Positions 8,871 to 18,193 of a DNA stretch of 64,000 nt are shown here, piece after piece; the stretch's first letter is position 1, and each line of letters begins with the position of its first letter. Source of the DNA: Kitasatospora sp. DSM 101779 (lineage in GTDB: Bacteria > Actinomycetota > Actinomycetes > Streptomycetales > Streptomycetaceae); the NCBI RefSeq assembly GCF_025655475.1, contig NZ_JAHTIK010000001.1, positions 8,290,404 to 8,354,403 on the forward strand, given 5' to 3'. The notes below the pieces were generated by a model. It searched no databases. It was not told the origin of the DNA and was given only the letters and a program-made list of their open reading frames with translations. The translations under genes and the position numbers were made by a program.

Positions 8871-9785
8871 ATGGCGACATCGAAGAAGCCCGCCACCTCC
8901 TCCCCGGTCACCGTGCGGCCGCCGGTGGAGCTGGTGCGCCCCGCCTCCTGGCCGCTGCTGCCCGCGGAGCGCGAGCTGCCCGGCCCGGTACTGTTCCAGC
9001 CGAAGATGGACGGCTTCCGCGCCGCCGGCTTCCACCTCGACGCGGGCCGCACCCTGCTGCAGTCCCGCTCCGGCAGAGACCTGACCGCCGACTTCCCCGA
9101 CATCGCCCGCGCCCTCACCACGCTCCCGGAGGGCACCGTCGTCGACGGCGAACTCGTCGCCTGGAACGGTGCCCACATCGACTTCACCCAACTGCTGCGC
9201 ACCCCGGCCGCCCGAGCCCGGGACGGCATCCACGTCACCTACGTGGTCTTCGACCTGCTGGCGGAGCCCGGCCGGGACCTGCGTGCCCGGACGGCGGGGG
9301 AGCGGTGGGAGGTGCTGTCGCGGCTGATGGCGGGGGTGCGCCCGCCGCTGCAGCAGATCATCGCCACCACCGACCGCACCGAGGCGCTGCGCTGGCTGGA
9401 GCAGATGCAGCCCTTCGGCGTCGAGGGCCTGGTCGTGAAGACCCTGGACGGCCGGTACCTGCCCGGCGTTCGCGCCGGCTGGTGGAAGGTGAGGCACGCC
9501 GACACCACCGACGCCGACCTGGTCGGCATCACCGGCCCGGTCACCCGCCCCGAGGCCTGCCTGGTGCGCCTGCCCGACGGCCGTCAGGAGGTCACCGCCC
9601 CGCGGCTGACCGGACCCCAGGCCCAGCAGGTCGCCGCCGCGGTCGCCGGCCGACTCGACCCGGCCACCGCCGGACCAGCCGCGCGGATCCACTGGGTCGC
9701 CGAACCGCAGCCCGTCGTCGAGGTGCTGGCCGGCAGCGGCCGCCACGGCGACGTCCGCTACATCCGCCTCCGCCCGCCCGACTGA
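8871..9785 (+). CDS. ATP-dependent DNA ligase (LigC / LigD-ligase-domain type)
   Basis: 304 residues. Motif I is KMDGFR with the adenylated lysine at 45; later nucleotidyltransferase motifs are visible (VVDGELVAWN, VFDLLA, GVEGLVVKTLDGRYLPG, and WWKVR for motif V). The N-terminal part is the adenylation domain and residues ~210-304 the OB fold. There is no polymerase or nuclease domain, so it is a stand-alone ligase rather than a three-domain LigD. It follows ku by 19 bases and is surely in the same transcript; together they form a minimal end-joining pair, with processing enzymes supplied from elsewhere. Confidence 0.92.
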   Translation: MATSKKPATSSPVTVRPPVELVRPASWPLLPAERELPGPVLFQPKMDGFRAAGFHLDAGRTLLQSRSGRDLTADFPDIARALTTLPEGTVVDGELVAWNGAHIDFTQLLRTPAARARDGIHVTYVVFDLLAEPGRDLRARTAGERWEVLSRLMAGVRPPLQQIIATTDRTEALRWLEQMQPFGVEGLVVKTLDGRYLPGVRAGWWKVRHADTTDADLVGITGPVTRPEACLVRLPDGRQEVTAPRLTGPQAQQVAAAVAGRLDPATAGPAARIHWVAEPQPVVEVLAGSGRHGDVRYIRLRPPD

Positions 9786-9837
9786 ACCCCGCCCCACGGC
9801 GCAGCGGTGCCCGGCGACACCTTCCGCGCCTGCCGCC

Positions 9838-10049
9838 TCACGTCGCCCCGGCCCTGACCGGTGCGTCCTGGAGATGCGGGGCGGGCGAGACGGTGATGAG
9901 GAACTGGGAGCTGGTGGTGCCCGGTCCGGTATTGGCCATGCCTAGCGGGTACGGCATCACGCCAGGTCGGGGTCGAACTCGTCCTTGAACTTGTACGCGG
10001 GCCCGCCGGTCCCGTTGCCAAGCAGGTCACCGTTCTGGATCACGAGGCC
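9838..10049 (-). pseudogene. cyclophilin-type peptidyl-prolyl isomerase remnant
   Basis: On the minus strand the sequence reads LVIQNGDLLGNGTGGPAYKF followed by KDEFDPDLA and a stop; one frame over it continues YPLGMANTGPGTTSSQFLIT then VSPAPHLQD. These are the substrate-binding core motifs of cyclophilins (normally GGDPxGxGTGGPGY and MANxGPxTNGSQFFI). The start, the first half and the C-terminus are missing and there is a frameshift near 9960. Not functional. Confidence 0.75.
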
Positions 10050-10070
10050 TTTCGATGACCCGGCGGAACC

Positions 10071-10130
10071 CAGTTCACTTGCATGACCTGCTTCCCGGTC
10101 CGCCACCGCACCAACTCGCAAGTGACGACG
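10071..10130 (+). pseudogene. DUF4193 C-terminal fragment
   Basis: The frame starting QFTCMTCFPVRHRTN matches the zinc-knuckle end of the DUF4193-type proteins found intact at 12.2 kb and truncated at 23.2 kb. Nothing of the N-terminal part is present and the sequence diverges after 17 residues. Confidence 0.65.
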
Positions 10131-10226
10131 GCATCACGGCGCGGAGCCAGTGCGACGGCAAGCAGAGCCGCATGGCCGACGCCAACCACGGCTCCGGCGT
10201 GCGGCCCAGCGATGCGAGGTCGGTGA

Positions 10227-10254
10227 TGTGACCCCGGCTCGCTGTGGCTAGATT
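10227..10254 (+). promoter_or_regulatory. possible promoter for a leaderless transcript
   Basis: TGTGAC (10227) and TAGATT (10249) are spaced by 16 bases, with the ATG of the next gene only six bases after the -10 hexamer and no ribosome-binding site. That geometry fits leaderless transcription, common in Streptomyces. Confidence 0.4.
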
Positions 10255-10260
10255 CTTGGT

Positions 10261-10569
10261 ATGCCTTCACACCTCAGTCGCGGTACTTCGGGCGCCTTCC
10301 GGCGCTTTGCCGGATGGCTCGCCCGTGGCTCGGTGGGCCACCCACTTCTCGAAGGGGTTGACTACTGGGAAGAGCTCCGTGACTCGCCTTCTCAGGTGGA
10401 GATCTGCTTCGCCATCTTTGCCAACGTCCTTGAACTGGACGAGCTGGGAGAGCCAGTCAACGAGAAGCACGCTGAGCGCAGGGCTGCGACGTGGCTCTAC
10501 CAGTACTGCACCGGGGAGCTGCCCCTGGGCGAGCCGGACATCGAGCCATGGGAATGCGAACTTCACTGA
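10261..10569 (+). CDS. conserved hypothetical protein (102 aa)
   Basis: ATG start; soluble, acidic protein with FRRFAGWLARGSVGHPLLEG near the N-terminus and a C-terminal half containing HAERRAATWLYQYCTGELPL and ending EPWECELH. It resembles the small actinobacterial family I know as DUF7677. Function is unknown. It stands alone, with decayed DNA on both sides, and probably uses a leaderless mRNA. Confidence 0.75.
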   Translation: MPSHLSRGTSGAFRRFAGWLARGSVGHPLLEGVDYWEELRDSPSQVEICFAIFANVLELDELGEPVNEKHAERRAATWLYQYCTGELPLGEPDIEPWECELH

Positions 10570-11305
10570 CTTCATGCGTACCGGACCTTGGATCAGTGCC
10601 GTGCCGAGTGCACCTCGCAGGCGGCAGTCTCAGCGGGGTGGCGGATGGCCCTCATCGGTGCCGTGAACGAGCAGCGGACCGCCCGCGGCTGGTTGGCAGC
10701 CGACCTTGCCGAGGCGGTCTGTGGCATCCGGGCCCGTTCTGCGGCAAAGGCGCGCCCCGGGAGGACGGCCCGCTCGCGTGTGGACGTCGGCAGCGTCCAG
10801 CATGAATTGGCCGGCCCCAGCGGGGCGAAGCCTCCCCTGGCCTCTTCTGCAGCGCCTGTAAAGTCGTACGGAGTGCGGCTCTGACCTGCTCTCTTGAGCG
10901 CAGGCGCAGGGTGCTGTTCAACGGGTTCGCTGGTGATCTGCGGGCTGTCCGGGCGATCATGACGAGAGGGCCCCGCTCAGTGACCGAGCACGCCATCTGG
11001 GCGGCCCCGCAGCAGACGGAGGACCAGGACACCGCCTCCATCACGCCACTGCACACCAGTCCTGATCTGTTACAACACCCCGTTGATCACCTGCCGGTGA
11101 TCCCGCCGCCGATCACAACGCCCGTTGCTCACCGGCAGAAGCGGCTGAAGCCGCAACCACTGAGCGTCAGTCAGATCACCCTCATCCGATAGCCAGCGGG
11201 AGCCCGCTCATCTTAGCCATGGCCCCAACCCGCCCGGTCGGGACGCCGGACCGCTGACGCCACGCGTGCCCTACGATCCCGGGCCTCCGGCGGCTGGGAT
11301 GTGGT
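10570..11305. other. gene-poor region
   Basis: Two short plus-strand frames (10588-10884, 10911-11192) lack recognisable domains and convincing ribosome-binding sites; I do not call them. Around 11075-11130 there are imperfect repeats of GTTGATCAC and CACCGGCAG-type words that could be a regulatory or decayed mobile sequence. Otherwise nothing is seen. Confidence 0.35.
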
Positions 11306-11584
11306 CTACACCAGCCCCGTCAGTCGGAAAGCTGATCCCCTTCGCGCCGACTGCCACCCGTGATCGAGCGCGGCGCGAACTCCCGCCCCGACGATGGAGG
11401 GCACCACGGGAAAGGCCGAGGTCGCCGCCATCAACACCGCGCCCTTCTGATCGGCCTGCTCAACCACGAACTCGAACCGCCCCGACGCGCACCCTGTGCA
11501 GCAACCGGCCCCGCCGGACACACGCCACCGGTACGCCGTGCCATCGACCGTGATGAGGCGGGTGCCTTTCTTCCGCAGAGCCAA
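11306..11584 (-). CDS. conserved hypothetical protein (92 aa)
   Basis: ATG start giving MALRKKGTRLITVDGTAYRW, an N-terminus I recognise from a small family common in Streptomyces genomes, followed by a central FEFVVEQADQKGAVLMAAT and a helix with AGVRAALDHGWQ. It is a small alpha/beta protein of unknown role with no signal peptide or membrane segment. Neighbouring DNA on both sides is gene-poor. Confidence 0.7.
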   Translation of the reverse strand: MALRKKGTRLITVDGTAYRWRVSGGAGCCTGCASGRFEFVVEQADQKGAVLMAATSAFPVVPSIVGAGVRAALDHGWQSARRGSAFRLTGLV

Positions 11585-12229
11585 CTGTCTCCTCCTCGAC
11601 CCGAACGTAACGTGAGGCGTGAGCGTGGTGGCTTCGGATTGAATCTGACACCTGGCTCGGCTTCCACCCCGACGATCGGTCTGATCATATGTCTGTCACT
11701 GGAGGTGATGCTCCTCGCTTTCGGCGCCCCTCGAACGCCTGGCCCTGCGCCGTCGAAGTGTTGGTGACCTCCAGTACGCGGCGCGCCCCGGCGCTCGGCG
11801 CGGCTCGCCGACCCGCACCGCTCGTGCCCGACCTGCCGCCTCGTGCGGGCTGCGAGGCCCCGCCGATCAGGATCGCCGTCAACGGTGCGCGCACGGCCTG
11901 ACGGCCCGTCTGCCGAATCTCCGACCGGATACGGACACGCCGGCGAAGAGCCCCGACCGCGGCCCAGTCGGCGAAGCCCCTGGCCGGCCGGACCTGTCCC
12001 TCCACCGGGGCCCGCGGCCATCCATCGGGGCCCGCGGCCGGCACTGGTCCGTCCTGGTCCGTTTGCGGAGCGCACTCGCGTCTCGCGCCCCTGGCGGCCA
12101 GCAGATGGGAGGGTGGTGCGCGATGGGACGGGACCGAGCAGAGTCGCGCCCGGTCGATACCTCACCGGCCCCGTGCCGGGGACCGATCCCACCTGCACGA
12201 GGTGGCATGACGACGAGAGGGCACCGATC
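11585..12229. other. gene-poor region
   Basis: Open frames on both strands here are Arg/Pro-rich and composition-driven. No start with ribosome-binding site and no domain is evident. The last 40 bases hold the ribosome-binding site of the DUF4193 gene (GACGAGAGGG). Confidence 0.4.
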
Positions 12230-12529
12230 TTGGCAACCGACTACGACGCGCCCCGCGACACTGGTGACGGCGTCGCCGACGAGAGTATCGAGGCCCTGAA
12301 GGGCCGGCGGGACGACGAGCAGAGCGCCGTGGTCGACGTGGACGCCGAGGCTGTCGAGGGTCTGGAGCTTCCGGGCGCGGACCTGTCCGGGGAAGAACTC
12401 ACGGTCCAGGTCGTGCCCCTGCAGGAGGACGAGTTCACCTGCATGACCTGCTTCCTGGTCCACCACCGCACCCAGCTCGCGGGCCAGGACAGGCACGGCC
12501 AGCCCGTCTGCCGCGATTGCGCATCCTGA
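12230..12529 (+). CDS. DUF4193 family protein
   Basis: TTG start, chosen because it gives the family N-terminus (M)ATDYDAPR and is preceded by GAGAGGG. 99 residues: an acidic N-terminal half with SIEALKGRRDDEQSAVVDVD, the core ELPGADLSGEELTVQVVPLQ, and a C-terminal four-cysteine knuckle (CMTC ... CRDC) expected to bind zinc. The family is almost confined to actinobacteria and its function is not established; dksA-like binding to RNA polymerase has been a speculation only. Two further partial copies are in this window (10.07 and 23.23 kb). Confidence 0.88.
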   Translation: MATDYDAPRDTGDGVADESIEALKGRRDDEQSAVVDVDAEAVEGLELPGADLSGEELTVQVVPLQEDEFTCMTCFLVHHRTQLAGQDRHGQPVCRDCAS

Positions 12530-12558
12530 GCGCGATTCCCACCGGCCCGCCCGTGGCA

Positions 12559-12587
12559 GGCACCCGGCCGATACGGTCCCGGGTGCC
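12559..12587 (+). terminator. hairpin after the DUF4193 gene
   Basis: A 9-bp perfect stem GGCACCCGG/CCGGGTGCC with an 11-base loop, 30 bases downstream of the stop. Confidence 0.6.
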
Positions 12588-13062
12588 GCCGCGTGTCCGG
12601 GGCCGGTGTGGCGTATGTCCCCGAGCCGTCTCGCGGTAGCTGCGCTGCACTGAGGCTGGGTGGAGGCCTGGTAATGCCGCGGCCCGGGTGTCCCAAGCCA
12701 ACCCACCGCACCGCCTCCACTGCACCCGCCGCTGCCTCGGGCCCGAGGCGGCGGCGAACCGCAACGACCGGCCGCAGTAGCCCGTCCGCCCCGGCCGCCA
12801 CGGGGTCTGGCTCAGCGGGATGAGGGACGGGATCGGGGTGCGGCTCGCCCAGATGTCCGGTAGGGCTCTGATCGGTGGCCCACCGCGAGGCGGCTGGCTT
12901 CTCGGCAGCGGGCCGCTGCACGGGGACGGGGTGGTGGCCACCGGGGCGGATGGAGCGGGCGCCATAGGCTGCCCAGGGCGCTCGCGGCCCCATAGCGCGG
13001 CCGTCGGCAGCGGACGGACGGTCCACCGGGCGCGTGAGTGGATGCCCGGCGGTGCAGGGTGC
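12588..13062. other. gene-poor region with duplicated flank
   Basis: Bases ~12595-12690 resemble the DNA after the second DUF4193 copy (~23530-23630), sharing CCGGGGCCGGTG and GGAGG-CTGG-AATGC words, so the duplication included downstream non-coding sequence. No gene is seen. Confidence 0.4.
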
Positions 13063-13290
13063 GGCGCGCAGGGTCGACGGTGACGGCGCCGAGCAGTGGC
13101 CCCCAGGCCGGCAGGGGCGGGTAGCACAGGGTCATGGCGGGACCGGCGAAGCCGTGAGGTGCTTCGGGGCTGACCATGTTCTCGGGGCTGTTCCAGCCGA
13201 GCACACCCAGGAAGCCCCGGGCGGTGAGGAGCAAGGCGCCGAGCCCGGCCGCGACGGTCGCGGCGAGGGGGCGCACCCGCCGGCCGCCGA
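13063..13290 (-). pseudogene. membrane-protein remnant
   Basis: On the minus strand the segment RPLAATVAAGLGALLLTARG, then FLGVLGW, then PAMTLCYPPLPAWGPLLGAV looks like two membrane helices from a small DUF3995-like or related integral membrane protein. Sequence upstream and downstream in the frame is Arg/Pro-rich and not protein-like, and no start is evident. Probably a decayed gene. Confidence 0.4.
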
Positions 13291-13512
13291 TGAGAGGGGC
13301 CCTGTGGGGAAGAGTGTGGCCCCAACGGCGGGCGAGGCCACATACCGTGCGTCTGCTGCAAAGGCTGTCCGGCCGCGCCGTGTCTGCCGGTCTCCCTGAG
13401 GGGGCCCGGTGGACGGTACCGGTGCCGCCAGGGAGGTACGCACTGCCCGCGAGGCGGAAATCGCCCCATCTGGTCGGCGACGGCGCAACCAACGACGGCG
13501 CAACCAACGCGG

Positions 13513-13630
13513 AAACCGGCTCGGTGCTGTTCATCAGCGCTGGAACGGTGAAGAACCACCTCGCGACGGTCCGACGCAAACCGGGCGCCCGCACCCGGGT
13601 GGGAATCGCGGCCTGGGCCTGGCGTGAGGC
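13513..13630 (+). pseudogene. LuxR-type helix-turn-helix fragment
   Basis: The frame contains LFISAGTVKNHLATVRRKPG followed by ARTRVGIAAWAWREA, the recognition-helix half of a LuxR/NarL DNA-binding domain (usual form LxxSxxTVKxHLxxIxxKLG). The receiver or sensor part is missing, and KPGAR replaces KLGAR. A regulator remnant, not a working gene. Confidence 0.6.
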
Positions 13631-13807
13631 ACCCGGTGAACGGCATCTGTGGCGCAGGGGTGCCCGTTCGCTGGCCGGGCACGACCGCCGAGCCCTCCAG
13701 GGCTATCCGTGCAGTCCTCGACCGGGCCGGTTTGAAATCGCCGCCGGACATCAACTAGGCTTCCATTAATTCATTAACACAAGCATGATCGGGCGGGGGA
13801 AGGCGAT

Positions 13808-14239
13808 GTGATCGACTACCGGATCGACCGTGGCAGTGGCGTACCGGCCTACGTGCAGATCATCGAGCAGACCGAACGTGCGCTGCGGATGGGCACCTTG
13901 CGGGTCGGGGACAAGCTGCCCACGGCCAGGGAGGTGGTGGCGGCGACCGCCATCAACCCCAACACCGTGCTGCGGGCCTACCGCGACATGGAACAGGCTG
14001 GCCTGGTCGAACTGCGCCGTGGCCTCGGGACGTTCGTGACGCGGTCGCTCGCCCGGCCCGAAGCGGAGAGCGACTCTCCGCTGCGCCAGAAGGTCGCCGA
14101 CTGGGTGGCCCGCGCGCGGGACGCGGGGCTGGAGCGGGCAGATGTCCTCGCCCTGGTCACAGCCGCCCTGGACGTCTACGACAACGAGCACGACAGCACA
14201 ACCCCGGGCGACCGGGAACGAAAGAAGGAGAACGCATGA
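13808..14239 (+). CDS. GntR-family regulator, YtrA subfamily
   Basis: GTG start; 143 residues. The winged helix is at residues 8-80 (VPAYVQIIEQTERALRMGTL, LPTAREVVAATAINPNTVLR, AYRDMEQAGLVELRRGLGTF), followed by a short two-helix C-terminal part as in YtrA-type GntR proteins, which usually control ABC transporters encoded next to them. The ABC ATPase gene starts four bases before this stop (ATGA overlap), confirming the operon. The A/T-rich palindromic stretch ATTAATTCATTAAC at ~13765 upstream is the likely operator. Confidence 0.88.
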   Translation: MIDYRIDRGSGVPAYVQIIEQTERALRMGTLRVGDKLPTAREVVAATAINPNTVLRAYRDMEQAGLVELRRGLGTFVTRSLARPEAESDSPLRQKVADWVARARDAGLERADVLALVTAALDVYDNEHDSTTPGDRERKKENA

Positions 14240-15145
14240 CCGGGCCTGACGCGTCGGCGGCGCTGTGCGCCACGGAGCTGGGATTCCGGCACCGGACGGG
14301 GCAGCTGGGCCCTGCGGGATTGCGAGTTCACCGTGCCTGGCGGTCGTATTACCGCGCTCGTCGGGCGTAACGGCGCCGGCAAGAGCACACTGCTGCACCT
14401 GGCCGGCGGGCTGCTCCGACCCGCCTGCGGGCAGCTGAGTGTGCTGGGAGCGGCCCCCGGCACGTCGGAGGCCCGTGCCCGCGTCGCTCTGCTCACCCAG
14501 GACAAGCCGCTCTACCCGCGTTTCACCGTGGCGGACACCCTGCTGATGGGCGAGAAGCTGAACTCCTCGTGGGACCGGACGACGGCCGAGCGGATCGTCC
14601 GCGAGGGCGACATCCCGCTCCGCGCCCGCGTCGGTGAGCTGTCCCCCGGGCGGCGCACTCGCGTCGCGCTCGCCCTGGCCCTGGGCAAGCGACCCGAACT
14701 CCTGCTTCTCGACGAACCGTTGGCCGACCTCGACCCCGTGGCACGAGGCGAGATCATGGCGCAGCTGATGGCCGAGGCCGTGGAGCGGGGCATGAGCATC
14801 GTGCTGTCCTCGCACGTCCTGCCCGAGCTTGAGGAGACCTGCGACTGGGTGCTGGTACTGCGGGACGGCCGCGTCGAGCTGAGCGAGGACGTCGAGGTAC
14901 TGCGTAGGAGCCATGCCGTACTGACCGGACCCGCCGGCCAGGCCGACATCCTTGCCGGACAGCACACCGTCGTACGGAGCCGCACCGGCGGCAGGCAGCT
15001 GACCGCCCTGATACGGCAGCGCGGACCGATACGCGGCGACTGGCATATCGAACGGCCCTGCCTGGAGGACATCCTGATCGGCTACCTCCAGGCCGGTGAG
15101 CCGGGGCACCGCAGCCCCGCCGAGCGGACGGAGGCGGCGGCGTGA
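14236..15145 (+). CDS. ABC transporter ATP-binding protein (frameshift near N-terminus)
   Basis: The natural start is ATG at 14236, overlapping the gntR stop. That frame encodes MTGPDASAALCATELGFRHR but then goes out of register near 14300; the continuing frame reads WALRDCEFTVPGGRITALVG and is intact to 15145. Walker A is GRNGAGKST, the Q-loop region is LLTQDKPLYP, the signature is LSPGRRTR and Walker B is ELLLLDEPLADLDP, so the catalytic core is complete. An internal GTG at 14333 would give a protein lacking the first beta strand. Either a recent frameshift, or an indel error in the GGGGCAGCTGGG stretch. It partners the permease encoded next and is presumably repressed by the GntR protein. 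Confidence 0.8.
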
Positions 15146-16098
15146 AGGGCTCCCTCTGGCTCGCATGGCGCCAGCAGCGCGTGTCGGCCGGCATCGGCGC
15201 GACCGTCCTGCTCGTCGCTGCGGCGATCGCCGCGTACTACCGCTCGGGCATGCTGGACGCCCTGCACAGCGGGCTGTTCGACCACTGCGCCACCGGTCCG
15301 CTGTACTGCACACGGCCCGACACCGGTCTGCCCCTGCTGCTGGACGTCGAGCCGCTGAAGTACCTCGGAGCGCTGAACATCACCCTGCCCGTCATCATCG
15401 GCGTCTTCTGGGGCGCCCCGCTCCTGGGCCGCGACCGGGAACTGGGCACGCACCGCATGGTCCTCGCGCAGGACGTGAGGCGCGGCCAATGGTTCGCCTC
15501 CCGGTTCGCCCTGGCCGCGGTGACCACGATCGCCCTCTCCGGCCTGCTCGCGGGAGTGTTCGCCTGGTGGTGGCGGCCGGCCGCCGATCGGAGTTACGGC
15601 CTGTTCTGGTACGAGAACGCAGCCCTGAGCGGCTCAGGCCCCCGCGTTGTCGCGGCTGCCCTGTTCGGCCTGGCCGCCGGCACCCTGCTGGGTCTGCTGG
15701 TTCGCCGGGTGCTGGCGGCGATGGTCCTGACCCTGCTGGCAACGGGGGTGATGACGCTCCTGCTGGAGTGGACGCACCGGGCCCGGCTGCTGGTCCCGCC
15801 GCACACTTACGTGAGCGCCGGCAGCATCCCCAAGCCGCCGATGGCCGAGAAGTGGTCGACCGGCGACTACGGCCTGATCACCGCTACCGGCCGCCACGAC
15901 GACGCGATGAGCTGCCCCTTCCCGTCGGGCGCCCAGCTCAAGGAGTGCATGGCGGGACACGGGTACGTGGCCCGCTTCTACCAGGCCAACCCGGCCAGTG
16001 ACTACTGGATCTTCCAGTGGGCCGACACCGCCGTCCTCGGCGCTCTCGCCGCTGGGCTCACGATCGCAACCGTGCTGCTCCTGCGTCGCCGCGTCTGA
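15142..16098 (+). CDS. ABC transporter permease (ABC-2-like)
   Basis: GTG start overlapping the ATPase stop by four bases. 318 residues with about six membrane segments (LLVAAAIAAYYRSGMLDALH; an ITLPVIIGVFWGAPLLGRDR turn; ALAAVTTIALSGLLAGVFAW; AAALFGLAAGTLLGLLVRRV; MVLTLLATGVMTLLLEW; C-terminal AVLGALAAGLTIATVLLLRR). RDRELGTHRMVLAQ is typical of ABC-2 exporters. A large extracellular loop (residues ~215-280) has cysteines. Substrate is unknown. Confidence 0.85.
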   Translation: MKGSLWLAWRQQRVSAGIGATVLLVAAAIAAYYRSGMLDALHSGLFDHCATGPLYCTRPDTGLPLLLDVEPLKYLGALNITLPVIIGVFWGAPLLGRDRELGTHRMVLAQDVRRGQWFASRFALAAVTTIALSGLLAGVFAWWWRPAADRSYGLFWYENAALSGSGPRVVAAALFGLAAGTLLGLLVRRVLAAMVLTLLATGVMTLLLEWTHRARLLVPPHTYVSAGSIPKPPMAEKWSTGDYGLITATGRHDDAMSCPFPSGAQLKECMAGHGYVARFYQANPASDYWIFQWADTAVLGALAAGLTIATVLLLRRRV

Positions 16099-16188
16099 CC
16101 GCGGGACCGCATCGCGACACATCGCCTTCATCCCCTTCCTCTCCTTCATCCCCCACGGGATCCCCTTCTGCACGGAGGTCGCTTCACC

Positions 16189-16992
16189 ATGCCCGCCGAC
16201 GCCAAGACACCGAAGAAACTGCGCAACAACCGCGCCGCCCTCACCCACAAGACCGGTTACGCCCTGCGCCACCCCGGCCGCGTCATCCCGTACCTGCGAC
16301 GGGCCGGCCGAGACACCTGGCTGCGCCTCAAGCACCCCGACCACGTCGGCTACTACCGCGCCGTGATGGCCTCGGACACCCGCCGCAACCCGGAAGCCGC
16401 GGTCGGCAGCCAGACCCATGACCGCTGGCTGGCACTCGGGCAAATGCAGTTCGACTACCTCATCGGACACGGGCTGCGCCCGGACCACCGCATGCTCGAC
16501 ATCGGCTGCGGCAACCTGCGCGGCGGCTGGCGCTTCATCAGGCACCTCCACACCGGCAACTACTACGGCATCGACATCTCGCCCGACATCCTCATGGCCG
16601 CCAAGAAGACCCTCGTCGAGCACCGTATCCAGGACAAGCTGCCGCATCTGACCATCACCGGCGACCTCACCCTGGACTTCCTGCCCGACGACCACTTCGA
16701 TGTCGTCCACGCGCACAGCGTCTTCTCCCACTCGCCGCTGGAGGTCATCGACCAGTGCCTGACGCACGTCGGCCGCGTACTGACCGACACCGGGTTCTTC
16801 GACTTCACCTTCGACCGCACCGAGGGCACCGAACACCAGGTACTGCGCGAGGATTTCTACTACCGCACCGAGACCCTCCTGGACCTGGCGCGGCGGCACG
16901 GCCTGCACGCGCGGTTCATGGAGGACTGGGAGAAGCGCCCGCACGGCCAGTCGAAGATACGTGTCAGCCGCTCGCCCCTGCCCACCGTCTGA
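16189..16992 (+). CDS. class I SAM-dependent methyltransferase
   Basis: ATG start with GGAGG upstream; 267 residues. Motif I is LDIGCGNLRGG at about residue 103, followed by YYGIDISPDI (acidic motif II) and LPDDHFDVVHAHSVFSH. The Rossmann core covers residues ~75-215; the basic N-terminal 70 residues (KKLRNNRAALTHKTGYALRH) may contact another macromolecule or a membrane. Substrate unknown. It sits between the ABC operon and envelope-polysaccharide genes, so a sugar or lipid acceptor is possible. Confidence 0.85.
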   Translation: MPADAKTPKKLRNNRAALTHKTGYALRHPGRVIPYLRRAGRDTWLRLKHPDHVGYYRAVMASDTRRNPEAAVGSQTHDRWLALGQMQFDYLIGHGLRPDHRMLDIGCGNLRGGWRFIRHLHTGNYYGIDISPDILMAAKKTLVEHRIQDKLPHLTITGDLTLDFLPDDHFDVVHAHSVFSHSPLEVIDQCLTHVGRVLTDTGFFDFTFDRTEGTEHQVLREDFYYRTETLLDLARRHGLHARFMEDWEKRPHGQSKIRVSRSPLPTV

Positions 16993-17010
16993 ACCGGCTC
17001 TGGTCGCCCC

Positions 17011-18162
17011 ATGCCGTCCGACAGATCGTTTCCCAGACCGCGGAGCGGGCCGGCGCGTCTGGCCGTGATAGACGGGCTCCGCCTGGTGGCAGCGGTCATG
17101 GTGGCCGCGTACCACTTCCTCGGGACACCCACCCCACACTTCTGGGGAAGGACCGAACTTCGGGATTTCACGCCGTTTTTGCATGAGATCAGCCGCTACG
17201 GCTGGCTCGGCGTCGAGTTCTTCTTCGCCATCAGCGGCTTCGTCATCTGCATGAGCTGCTGGGGACGGACTCTCGCACAGTTCACCGTCTCCCGCATCAC
17301 CCGGCTCTTCCCCGCCTACTGGTGCGCCGTACTCCTCGTCATCGCGCTCGTCCTGGTCTCGCGGATGGGCCACTGGCCTGTCGCCACCCGCATCGATCCT
17401 CGTACCGTCCTGGGGAACCTGACGATGGCTCCGGGGCCGCTGGGGCTCGAACTGGTTGACGGCGTCAGCTGGACGCTCTGGGTGGAGGCCCGTTTTTACC
17501 TGCTGATGGGCCTGCTGATCGTCTTCGGGCTGTCGTACCGGCGGGTGGTGATCTTCTGCGGAGCCTGGCTCCTGGCCGGTGTCATCACCCTCGAACTCCA
17601 GTCGCCGCTGCTCGACGAATTCGTCCTGTCCCGTTACACCGGCCTCTTCGTCGCCGGAATCGTCCTCCACCTCATGCAGAGGTTCGGACAGAGCCTCCTG
17701 CTGTGGTTGCTGCTGGGCTTCGCCTGGTCCTACGAACTCACCGTGCTCGAACTCCGGGTGGCCGATCACGCCAACGTGCCCCTCGGCGAGAGCCGACCTT
17801 CCTGGGCCGTGAGTGCGGCCGTTCTCACGCTCTGCCTCGGGCTGCTGGCGCTGGCCGGTGTCGGAGGACCGCTGACGACGCTGCGATGGCGCTGGCTGGT
17901 CACTGCGGGGGGACTCACCTACCCCTTCTACCTCATCCACCAAAGCATCGGAATTCCCATGGCCAAAGGTTTGATCCGGGCCGTCCCGAGGCTGGAACCG
18001 CTGCCCTCGATGGCGGTGTCCGTCGTCTGCGTGCTGGCGCTGTCCCTGCTCATCCACACAACGGTGGAGCGTCGGCTCGGACGCCTGCTGAGGCATCGCC
18101 TGACGCTCGACATGCGGCTTCAGTCTCCTGCCGTGAAACCGACTCCTGCCCGCACGCGGTAA
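17011..18162 (+). CDS. membrane acyltransferase (acyltransferase_3/OafA-like)
   Basis: 383 residues starting 18 bases after the methyltransferase. Residues 22-45 hold the family start LAVIDGLRLVAAVMVAAYHF with the catalytic-type histidine, and GWLGVEFFFAISGFVICMSC follows. About ten membrane helices are visible, ending in a basic tail. These enzymes transfer acetyl or other acyl groups onto sugars of exported glycans or secondary metabolites. The polysaccharide deacetylase gene follows 31 bases downstream, suggesting a paired role in cell-surface glycan modification. Confidence 0.88.
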   Translation: MPSDRSFPRPRSGPARLAVIDGLRLVAAVMVAAYHFLGTPTPHFWGRTELRDFTPFLHEISRYGWLGVEFFFAISGFVICMSCWGRTLAQFTVSRITRLFPAYWCAVLLVIALVLVSRMGHWPVATRIDPRTVLGNLTMAPGPLGLELVDGVSWTLWVEARFYLLMGLLIVFGLSYRRVVIFCGAWLLAGVITLELQSPLLDEFVLSRYTGLFVAGIVLHLMQRFGQSLLLWLLLGFAWSYELTVLELRVADHANVPLGESRPSWAVSAAVLTLCLGLLALAGVGGPLTTLRWRWLVTAGGLTYPFYLIHQSIGIPMAKGLIRAVPRLEPLPSMAVSVVCVLALSLLIHTTVERRLGRLLRHRLTLDMRLQSPAVKPTPARTR

Positions 18163-18193
18163 CCCGGAAAATCCGTCCGAAGAAAGATCTCGC

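Noticed and set aside
11070..11135. Repeated GATCAC/CACCGG words as a possible operator or iteron array
   Set aside because: The copies are few, irregularly spaced and imperfect.
10588..11192. Two small plus-strand frames
   Set aside because: No ribosome-binding site, no domain and mixed composition; not called.
12435..13754. Long minus-strand frame after the DUF4193 gene
   Set aside because: Pro/Arg-rich and start-less; only a short membrane-like piece in another frame looks real.
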